Source: Glaciimonas sp.
Lineage (GTDB): Bacteria > Pseudomonadota > Gammaproteobacteria > Burkholderiales > Burkholderiaceae
Length of the DNA: 6,905 bases
Reading direction: 5' to 3'
Assembly: GCA_014377145.1 (NCBI GenBank)
Contig: JACMQE010000113.1
Span: 1 to 6,905, forward strand
Every line of letters begins with the position of its first letter. Position 1 is the first letter of the stretch. Of this stretch, positions 1 through 5,594 are shown one piece after another. The translations under genes and the position numbers were made by a program. Under the pieces are notes generated by a model. That model was not told where the DNA came from and ran no database searches. It was given only the letters and a program-made list of their open reading frames with translations.

Positions 1-43
1 CTGCTATTGTAAAAGAGTTAAATTTGTATTGACGCTACTGTTT

Positions 44-592
44 TCAAGCCAACCAAATGATCGATGCAGCCTAGTGAATAGCGTTAAGGAAATTTCGTGC
101 TGACTTGTCATACCTGGTTGCAATGGCTCTACATTGCTTGAATTTGCAAAAGAAAGTTTCATCAAATGGCATTCTTTATAGAGAGGCTTGTCGTCGCCAC
201 GCGGTTTTTTCGATTTTTCTTCGAAGGTATCACGGTGACTCTTCCCACCGCCTCCAGAGGCGCTACAATGCGGGTATCGGCATTGTAGCCTTGTCGGCTA
301 GTATTAGCGGCGCTGTTTATTCAGAGATCAGTACTTCGGCGCCCTCATCGGAACACTGACTTGTGTAATGTAAATAGGGCTTACGTAAAATTGTTCGAAT
401 AACGGGCTTGGCAACCCCTGCCGACGAAGGTAGTGCTAGTACGGCTAGGAGAGCACAACACCGCTGGAGCAACTTTGCGTAAGCCCTATGATTGTCTTTC
501 GCTGTCGCATCAACACCTCCTGCTTTTCCAGGAAAAAGCCCTTTTATTTTCTCCTATTGCACATCATTCAGAGTGAAACGTGTCATTTTCAT
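44..592 (-). pseudogene. IS5-superfamily (IS427-like) DDE transposase, fragmented
   Basis: This is a dead transposase in two pieces. The N-terminal piece starts at the ATG at 592-590 and reads MKMTRFTLNDVQ, then TAG (554-556) where relatives have Trp, then EKIKGLFPGKAGG and AKDN up to about 490. The C-terminal piece (about 370 down to 44) reads, across several frames, GAEVLISE, stop, APLILADK; then GYNADTRIVAPLEAVG and VIPSKKNRKN; then DDKPLYKECHL; then FFCKFKQCRAIATRYDKSAR, NFLNAIH, TAG (71-73), AASIIWLA and a TGA at 44-46. The order matches the C-terminal half of IS427-type transposases (LIADKGYDAD, VIPSKKNRK, LYKxRHLIENFF, RAIATRYDK, AAxIWL). The central part with the first catalytic Asp is missing, and the HLIENFF glutamate is not preserved. 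About 110 residues are absent at the junction occupied by the 375-488 element. Family assignment is confident; the subgroup is from memory. Confidence 0.8.
375..488. mobile_element. 114-bp MITE-like element with 22-bp inverted repeats
   Basis: The left end (375-396, TAGGGCTTACGTAAAATTGTTC) and the reverse complement of the right end (467-488, TAGGGCTTACGCAAAGTTGCTC) match at 19 of 22 positions. The outermost TA on both sides could be a TA target duplication, with inverted repeats starting at GGGCTTACG. The interior has no coding signal. The element lies exactly between the two transposase pieces, replacing their missing middle. Size, structure and apparent TA duplication fit a non-autonomous miniature element mobilised by an IS5/IS427-like or IS630-like transposase. 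An internally deleted IS copy is the alternative. The inverted repeats are direct observation; the mobility class is inference. Confidence 0.6.
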
Positions 593-791
593 CTCAGGCA
601 GCCCTCTATTAATACTGGTTAATAACAGCTTCATTCAACGTTTACAAGCCTCTTAATTGGGGGAGCACCCTAATATTCACAAGTTCTTGAAAAGAATATT
701 TATAATGGGAAAAGGTAAAAATATCAGCAATATCAAACTAGAAATCACACCCAAAAATGATCACTAACAAATATTACTAACACGCCGTTAG
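593..791. other. AT-rich intergenic stretch, no gene seen
   Basis: No supported coding sequence lies between the transposase start and the end of the response-regulator remnant. The segment GAGGGCTGCC (minus strand, near 600-610), just before the transposase ATG, may be the old IS end, but no matching partner end is visible. A short inverted repeat, ACTAAC-ACGCC-GTTAGT (776-792), overlaps the last base of the response-regulator stop codon. It could be a weak terminator, though no proper T run follows it on the minus strand. Confidence 0.4.
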
Positions 792-1458
792 TTACAAGCC
801 GCTCAATTTTTCTTCGGTAATCCCGCCAGCAGCCTGCAAACTAAATAACTCCGCATCTGTTTTATAAAGTAGTTTTGCTATCGCAGCGCGTTTTTGATTG
901 TAGATCGTCTTCGCGCTGTGCCTAAGCACATCGGCTATTCCGCTCACAGTACGACCGGCTAGGTACAGTCTCAGTACTTCCGCCTCGCGACGTGATAATG
1001 CTGTAATTCCTCTGATACAAAAGGCCTTGGATTCACGACTTATGTGGCGGATACTCCGCTCACGATAGCCCTCGCCACGCATCGCACGATCAATCGCGAT
1101 AATAATTCATTGATGTCATCCGTCTTGTTGACAATGGAATTAATTCCATTAAACTCAAGTGTGGCGACGATTCCCAAGCTATCGAGACCGGTAAATACGA
1201 CAATACAAATAGCCGGATATTTATTCCGTACGCGCTTAAGCATATTCAGGCCGTCGCCGAAGTCACCGCCTGGCATCGAATAGTCGGCTACCAGTACCTC
1301 GATTTCGATAACCCCTAATCGTTCAAATAGTTCAGTGGAATTAGCGACGGGCGGATGCAGGCTGAATCCAGGATGTCGATCTAGTTGCTGCGTTTACCCC
1401 TTAACGCCACAGCAGGGTGATCTTCTGCAACCAAGATTTTTATATTTCTAATGGTCAC
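792..1458 (-). pseudogene. Response regulator, receiver plus LuxR-type HTH, two frameshifts
   Basis: A two-component response regulator of the NarL/FixJ class, most like the BvgA/RcsB-type regulators of Burkholderiales, that would act as a cytoplasmic DNA-binding protein. The chosen start is GTG at 1458-1456: a TAG lies two codons upstream and ILVAEDHPAVAL, the receiver beta-1 with its acidic pair, follows at once. No clear Shine-Dalgarno is seen. After GGTAAA near 1390-1395 one base appears lost. The next frame gives LDRHPGFSL, then VLVADYSMPGGDFGDGL (phospho-acceptor Asp), IVVFTGLD (conserved Thr) and INSIVNKTDD (conserved Lys). A second one-base loss near 1098-1100 moves the frame to AIDRAMRGEGY and then LSRREAEVLRLYLAGRTVSG, IADVLRHSAKTIYNQKRAAI, the LuxR helix-turn-helix. 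The spliced product of about 220 residues is normal length with all key receiver residues present, so inactivation looks recent. No cognate kinase is visible. Confidence 0.85.
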
Positions 1459-1703
1459 TGGCTATCGCAATAAAATATAGGATCAACGATAATTTTATGC
1501 ACATTCATTGTTACGGCTGCAACTTTCTACGGCCAACCTAAGAGAGGTATATAGATGATCCCAAGAATTTTCTTAGTGTGACTAAGAAGCATCTAAAATT
1601 TAGTAAACAGGCGCTTAAAAAATTGCGGCTTAAACTACAAATAAAATATCATGGATTGGGGTCAACATGGCAAAGCCAGAAAAAAAACAGATTTCTCTTG
1701 GTG
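1459..1703. other. Intergenic, with a short perfect palindrome
   Basis: There is no convincing gene between the response-regulator start and the IS66 remnant. At 1570-1588 lies a perfect inverted repeat, TTCTTAGT-GTG-ACTAAGAA, about 112 bp upstream of the response-regulator start. Its size and position would suit an operator for a dimeric regulator, but nothing identifies the binder. The stretch is AT-rich and I could not place a promoter with confidence. Confidence 0.35.
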
Positions 1704-2095
1704 TTATAGCGACGGATCACGATGCTGAACCAAAAAGTGTAAACATATTTGGACACCGGGCTGTAATGCGCGAACATCTTTTTTACCTCGCATCTCAAAG
1801 ATTTGCCGTAACTATTCAGCACCGAAGCAAGGTACGCAAACATTTCCTGAAAAGACCTGAGCAAAAACCAGAAATACTGGACGCCCTTGCTTGCCGCTGG
1901 TTTGACGCAACGATTTTGATTTGCGTGTTAACCCATCTGTCAAGAGCAGCATACTTAAATTGCGACTATCTTTAGCAAGCTTTTTCCCGGCACATTGATG
2001 CGCGCCATCATCATATTCAAGCGCGTTATTAGCCACACATTGAGCACATCTTTTTGCGCATGCATTAGCGTTTTTAGGTCAGGAATTTCTATCAT
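1704..2095 (-). pseudogene. tnpC: IS66-family transposase TnpC, N-terminal remnant
   Basis: The N-terminal part of an IS66 TnpC transposase, normally about 500 residues. From the ATG at 2095-2093 it reads MIEIPDLKTLMHAQKDVL, the typical IS66 start (compare IPDLxxLTxxQKDxLI). It runs through WLITRLNMMMARI and changes frame near 1985-2007. The second frame gives KLAKDSRNLS, TDGLTRKSKSLRQTSGK, which matches the family segment LAKNSxNSSKPPSSDGLxRKxKSLR; the SKPPSSDG core is altered to SMLLLTDG. A CVPCFGAE zinc-finger-like stretch follows, then an in-frame TAG (1812-1814), then LRQIFEMRGKKDVRAL, corresponding to the family's RRQVFDLP segment, ending at TAA 1704-1706. The catalytic domain and tnpA/tnpB are absent. 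Family call is strong; the end point is approximate. Plus-strand reading through this segment is a shadow. Confidence 0.75.
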
Positions 2096-2248
2096 CTTCA
2101 CCAATATGCGAAAGATAGATTTAGTTGACAACTGGTAAATAGCTGCTATTCTAAGAACGAATAATGACGCTCTTGCTTTTGCATTTACGCCATTTTTTGC
2201 TTCATTTTACCTTATCCGTAATGGTAATATGAGTACGACGAGCTTACA
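2096..2248. other. Short spacer between TnpC remnant and porin remnant
   Basis: No coding sequence, tnpB remnant or strong terminator is recognisable in these 153 bases. A weak TTACC/GGTAA pair lies near 2208-2228, just after the porin on its own strand. Confidence 0.3.
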
Positions 2249-3371
2249 TCAAAACTTGTGACGGATACCAACACGTACCGAAGTTTGGTCGCCACTACCA
2301 TTCGATTATTGCGATGCATAATCCCATACACCTGCAGGCGAACCATTGCTGCCCTTTAGCATACGAGAAAAAACTATACAGGTCAGTACGCTTGGACAAC
2401 CAGTAGTTAACGCCCAGATTAAGTTGAGTTATCTTAGGTTTTTTGCCGGAAATATCATCAGCGGCGCTGTAACGGACATGCTGAACACTCGCTAGCAAAT
2501 GCAATGGCTCTGACAGAGCATAGTCCATAGTCAGTACCGATTTTGAATACGTCTTGACGAATAAGCTCAGGTACATTAAAACGCGACCAGTTGCCATACA
2601 AGCGCGTAGGACCAACTTGGTATAGCCCCCAGATTGACTATCCTAGATGCAATCTTGCCATCAAAATCAGATGATGGAACTACATTTTCAGGTATCAGAG
2701 TCACCAAATTAGCGACCAACGCGTCAATAGGTGTTCTGCCTAATTTGGCTTGAAAGTAACCAGCGTACAGACCCAAGGCCCCATTTTTGTAGATACTGCC
2801 CAAGCCGAATGACTGACTGGCGCTAGCATTGCCAGCTTGTTCTCCTAAACCATAAATTACGCTACCAATAAAGCCGGATAGATCTGGCGTATTGTACCGA
2901 ATCGAATTGCTGACACGAATCCCACCAAGGCGATCAAAGTTATGCGTGGTCATCCCAACGACCGAACCGAAATCCAACACTGAAGTTAGCCCACTGGCAT
3001 CGTCCAACATGTCTGTTTGGTTGCCGATCAACAATGTACCAAAATTACCTGACAGGCCAACCACTGACTTACGGTTAAATACAGCGCCTTTTATGTCTTG
3101 AGTACCAGTATCATTATTAAAACTCATTTTCCATTTGAAATACCGTGCTCAGACCACCACCTAGATCCCCAGTACCTTTAAAACCGATACGTGAACCTTG
3201 AATAACGCCAGAATTCATACTGAATTTACTACCGGTATTGCCATCTTTCGCGACATTGTTCGAGAAAGTAATGCCGGTGTCGACGATATCGACAATGTTA
3301 ACTGAGCTTTGCGCGTTTAATGTGCCAACACATACGCTGAGTACTGCCAATATAATGAGTGATTTCTTCAT
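2249..3371 (-). pseudogene. Outer-membrane porin (Burkholderiales OmpC-like), multiply disrupted
   Basis: A general diffusion porin that would form an outer-membrane beta-barrel trimer. The ATG at 3371-3369 starts a signal peptide, MKKSLIILAVLSVCVGTLNA, with cleavage before QSS; then come VDTGITFSNN, GSRIGFKGTGDLGGGLS and VFQMENEF. Lesions in order: (1) an extra base in the A run 3119-3122 (T run in sense), after which NNDTGTQDI and SVVGLSGNFGTLLIGNQ continue; (2) an indel at about 2622-2630 after NLGA, after which YQVGPTRLYGNWSRFNVPEL and KIGTDY follow; (3) a 7-bp tandem duplication (2519-2532), after which YALSEPLHLLASVQH, LNLGVNYWLSKRTDLYSFF and SYAKG follow; (4) an extra base at 2352-2354, after which SNGSPAGVWDYASQ follows; (5) nonsense TAA at 2306-2308. 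The C-terminus GDQTSVRVGIRHKF, ending in the Phe typical of porins, closes with TGA at 2249-2251. The spliced length of about 370 residues is normal, so nothing large is missing. Not functional as read. Confidence 0.92.
2519..2532. repeat. 7-bp tandem duplication inside the porin
   Basis: CATAGTC is repeated head to tail (2519-2525 and 2526-2532). In the sense direction GACTATG occurs twice. Removing one copy rejoins the two porin frames to give KIGTDYALSEPLHLLASVQH, the usual porin sequence at this place. The duplication is therefore a lesion and not native sequence. Confidence 0.85.
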
Positions 3372-3509
3372 TGGTGTTCTTTATTGGTTGGGAAACTATT
3401 TTAAAGAGCATAGCTACTTCGCTACCGGGCCACTCGACGGACAAGCAATAAGGGGGGGGCTAGCAATACTTACTTCGTAAAGCCTATTTAGGTTTTTCCA
3501 GCCAGTGAT
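3372..3509. promoter_or_regulatory. Porin upstream region with a G8 run
   Basis: This is the 5' flank of the porin on the minus strand. AAAGAA lies about 8 nt before the ATG and is a weak Shine-Dalgarno. A run of eight G (3452-3459; C8 on the porin strand) lies about 81-88 bp upstream of the start codon. Such runs near surface-protein promoters can vary by slippage, but the gene here is already dead. No -35/-10 pair could be assigned with confidence. Confidence 0.3.
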
Positions 3510-3808
3510 AAAAATGGCTGATTGAACGAATTGGAGGCTGACATTGGGCTTCCTCACCGCTATTTTTTACACGTCCTACATTTTTTCTGTCGAAAGTAGG
3601 AGTTGAAAGAATCTGCTCTTTTGATATGGCCTTGAAGAAATGCATTTGGTTAAGCCTTCGAATGTTGATGGATGTGAGAAAAAACGTGGGCACATTGTGC
3701 GAAGCGATTATCTCTAAAGAGGAGCACCTGAAGTTTGAGATTTTTCCCAAGAATCAGTTTTTTGCAGAAATAAGATATGTCCCATATATTGCCCTCAAAT
3801 TCGCATAA
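3510..3808 (+). pseudogene. Possible remnant of a small XRE-like regulator
   Basis: A doubtful call. On the plus strand one frame reads LNELEADIGLPHRYFLHVL from about 3521. A neighbouring frame, from about 3598 to the TAA at 3806-3808, reads VGVERICSFDMALKKCIWLS, LRMLMDVRKN and VGTLCEAI. Spliced, this recalls small regulators of about 100 residues of the pattern LDxxxGLPxxYxSKLL, then RLGxxSFxxxLxALGLxLxxVxD. At least one stop and one frame change would be needed, and no start codon can be fixed. The minus strand here gives no coherent family pattern. The match is from memory and may be chance. No partner gene is adjacent to suggest a function. Confidence 0.3.
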
Positions 3809-4187
3809 TCGAGATACGCGAATGTTGTGAGGTGTACCAATCTGGCAATCAAATCGAAGAATATTGATAGCAATGCGTGGCTTTGCGTATCAACATTTTC
3901 AACTCGCCGAGACTGCCCTTGACGACGTAAGTAGTACGCCCGGATTACTAGTAGCATTAACCCAAGTACCTCGATTACCAGAAAGAAAGTGCTTCTCTAT
4001 GCCATCCACATAAGAATGCAGCGCTGACTAAATAAAATAGCGGGCTATGAGGACATTAAAAATGTCGGCCCTGAAAAAATAAAAAGAACGCATGCTGGCA
4101 TAGGTTTGATGCAACGGAGTGTTTGCTGCATTTGCAGAAATAGGGAATATTTATATTCACTTCCTTGTAGATTATGTTGAAATTTTT
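3809..4187. other. No recognisable gene; one membrane-anchor-like minus-strand reading
   Basis: I recognise no gene in these 379 bases. On the minus strand a reading from about 3990 down to 3754 contains FFLVIEVLGLMLLVIRAYYL followed by RRQGQSRR. That is a hydrophobic stretch with a positively charged flank, as in a single membrane anchor, but no family pattern or good start site supports it. A perfect inverted repeat, GACATT-AAA-AATGTC, occurs near 4052-4066, followed by a GC-rich stretch and an A run. The stretch may hold further unrecognisable debris. Confidence 0.3.
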
Positions 4188-4566
4188 ATGGATTCAAAGT
4201 CTGCAACTTCCCATTCTGGTCAATTATTTGGCTTCCCGTTGATGGCGTATTTGAACCAGCGTCACCACTGATCTGGTTAGCGGCGTTGATCAACTGGGGG
4301 GCTATTGATCGGGTGCCTCTGCGCCCTTCTATTCGAAGCAAGGTCGACTCGCTGTGCGTCCACGGCTTATCGCCGGTCTGCTGTATTTGCAGTATGCATA
4401 CGAATTCTCGGATGAAGAAGTGATCTGGAATTGGGTGGAGAATCCTTATTGGCAAGTGTTGACCGGCGGGACATATTTGCAGAAAGAACCGCCGATTGAT
4501 CCGTCGAGCCTGACGCGCTGGCGCAAGCGCCTGGAGGAAATCGGGAGAAAAGAATTACTGGTGTAG
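4188..4566 (+). pseudogene. IS5-family transposase, N-terminal remnant (DUF772-type)
   Basis: This is the N-terminal third of a second IS5-family transposase, unlike the IS427-like one at 44-592 and on the other strand. From the ATG at 4188 it reads MDSKSATSHSGQLFGFPL and AYLNQRH. One base appears lost near 4265. The next frame gives LIWLAALINWGAIDR. A second one-base loss near 4313-4317 leads to SAPFYSKQGRLAVRPRLIAG, LLYLQYAYEFSDEEV, WVENPYWQVLTGGTYLQ, and EPPIDPSSLTRWRKRLEE. Motifs RLIAGLLYLQ, SDEEVxxxWVENPYWQ and DPSSLTRWRKR are hallmarks of the DUF772 N-terminal domain. It ends ELLV-TAG (4564-4566) where relatives usually read LLVQTI; TAG-ACG-ATC is one transition from CAG-ACG-ATC. Beyond this nothing looks like transposase, so the DDE catalytic core is deleted. 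Confidence 0.85.
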
Positions 4567-4898
4567 ACGATCCCAGCGACCAACCACGCCGTGATCACGA
4601 TCGTAGCCGGAAGCATTATCGCACTACCGCCGGCTTGGATGGAGAGCCCCATTTTGTAAGCCAAATAGCGCAACAAAAAGTAATACTGACAAGGCGAGTA
4701 ATTGTAGCTTAACACAAGAAAATCACTGTTTGCAACTTGAATTAACACACAAAGAAAAAGCATTGGTGAAGGTATCGATACCACGAGAATAATGCAAAAA
4801 AGTTCCGAGCGCTGTGTGCTATGTATTGGGTGAGTGCCTTCGTCCATTGATATCACGAGGAGCATCGTCACAATCCTATTAGTTTCGTCACGCCAGCC
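4567..4898 (-). other. Unassigned membrane-protein-like fragment
   Basis: I do not recognise this stretch. A minus-strand frame stays open here and carries hydrophobic runs such as ELFCIILVVSIPSPMLFLCV and, next to the IS junction, GSAIMLPATIVITAWLVAGI. It could be the tail of a membrane-protein gene truncated by the IS5-family remnant. The same open frame continues antisense into the IS remnant on one side and into the methylase remnant on the other, where the plus strand clearly carries the signal. At most this middle part could be real. No start site, Shine-Dalgarno or family motif was found, and the plus strand shows nothing better. Confidence 0.2.
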
Positions 4899-5414
4899 AA
4901 TCTTTACTGGATCGTTCACCAGCACATATTGGAGTTTGGGTGCATTCATTCAAATGCCGATTACCAGTCAACAGATAATCAAGTGACAATAGAATACAAG
5001 GCCTGCAACCTAACCAATATCCAGCGTGCCACAAGATTCTTCTATCTACAGAAGCATGCCTTCAGCGGAAAAATCACTGCCTACCTCGATCCATCTTATT
5101 AGAAAACCGAAAAATATGGCATTATTTTCGGCTTCGAGCAATACGAACAAATGGCCGAGGTCATGCGTACCTGCAAAGACAAGGTGATGTTCAGTATCAA
5201 CGATCACCCCGATATTCGCAGGGTGTTTAACGAGTTTCATATGATGGGATTGAATATCAAATACGCCATCGGCAGCGTACACGGTAATGTCAAGCCCAGC
5301 AAAAAACTAGTAATTATTAACTGGGATACATCAAATTGCACCATTTTTGATTTATTCAGTGGAGAATCAAATGCAAATCAGTGCGAAAGCATTCGCCACG
5401 TCACACTAAAATAA
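4899..5414 (+). pseudogene. D12-class adenine DNA methyltransferase (phage Dam-like), degraded
   Basis: A remnant of an N6-adenine DNA methyltransferase of the DpnM/D12 class, common on prophages. One frame runs throughout: NLYWIVHQHILEF (compare NLYRVVQHHLEEF), LTNIQRATRFFYLQKHAFSG (compare LTDIQRAARFFYLQxLAFGG), then AYLDPSY, the catalytic DPPY motif with Ser for the second Pro. TAG follows (5100-5102), where relatives have the Trp of DPPYW, a single G-to-A change. After it come KTEKYGIIFGFEQYEQMAEV, INDHPDIRRVF and KKLVIINWD, with the stop at 5412-5414. The N-terminus with the AdoMet-binding FxGxG-type motif is missing. About 50-60 residues normally found between FGGK and DPPY are also gone. 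The last 28 or so residues after INWD have no recognised counterpart. The enzyme would have been inactive. Confidence 0.82.
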
Positions 5415-5455
5415 GGCACCGTAGTGACAATCTATTTTAGGACGGGACAGAACAA

Positions 5456-5488
5456 AATAAAAAGGCCCACGTAAATGTGGGTCTTTTA
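5456..5488 (-). terminator. Intrinsic terminator after tRNA-Thr, possibly bidirectional
   Basis: CCCAC (5466-5470) pairs with GTGGG (5477-5481), and the stem extends outward through GG/TC and an A/T block, with loop GTAAAT. On the minus strand it ends in TTTTTATTTTG, 6 nt past the CCA end of the tRNA. On the plus strand the hairpin is followed by TCTTTTAAA, so it could also stop transcripts from the methylase side. It marks the border between the decayed zone and the intact block. Confidence 0.85.
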
Positions 5489-5493
5489 AATAT

Positions 5494-5569
5494 TGGTGCT
5501 GGCTGCAGGACTTGAACCCACCACCCCCTGATTACAAGTCAGGTGCTCTACCAGATGAGCTAAGCCAGC
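5494..5569 (-). tRNA. tRNA-Thr (anticodon UGU, codon ACA)
   Basis: A complete 76-nt tRNA including an encoded CCA. The acceptor stem GCTGGCT pairs with AGCCAGC, followed by discriminator A and CCA. The D arm is GCTC...GAGC. The anticodon stem CCTGA/TCAGG holds the loop CTTGTAA, giving anticodon TGT. The variable loop is 5 nt. The T stem GTGGG/CCTGC has two G-U pairs around loop TTCAAGT. It lies 25 nt downstream of the sspB stop on the same strand. A TACAAT at about 5588-5593 resembles a -10 box but has no good -35, so processing from the sspB transcript is likely. Confidence 0.97.
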
Positions 5570-5594
5570 AAAAGTACGAAAATAAAATTGTACA

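Noticed and set aside
262..289. 10-bp-arm inverted repeat GCTACAATGC/GCATTGTAGC considered as a terminator or IS end
   Set aside because: It lies inside recognisable transposase coding sequence (GYNADTRIVA), has no T run and no transposon boundary next to it.
105..359. Plus-strand open frame of 84 codons
   Set aside because: It is antisense to the IS427-like transposase C-terminus, whose motifs (RAIATRYDKSAR, VIPSKKNRKN, LYKECHL) are clear on the minus strand.
1667..1975. Plus-strand open frame of 102 codons starting with ATG after GGGG
   Set aside because: The minus strand here carries the IS66 TnpC start and following motifs; the plus-strand protein resembles nothing known to me and has no good ribosome site.
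4446..4949. Minus-strand open frame of 167 codons with hydrophobic stretches as one membrane-protein gene
   Set aside because: Its first 17 or so codons are antisense to the methylase motif NLYWIVHQHILEF and its last 35 or so are antisense to the IS5-family transposase, so the full-length frame is not a gene. Only the middle was kept, as a low-confidence fragment.
71..5102. UAG recoding (amber read as an amino acid), suggested by several in-frame TAG codons
   Set aside because: The same genes also carry frameshifts and deletions, TAG replaces different residues (Trp, Gln, probably Leu), and TAA interruptions occur too. Decay explains all of it.
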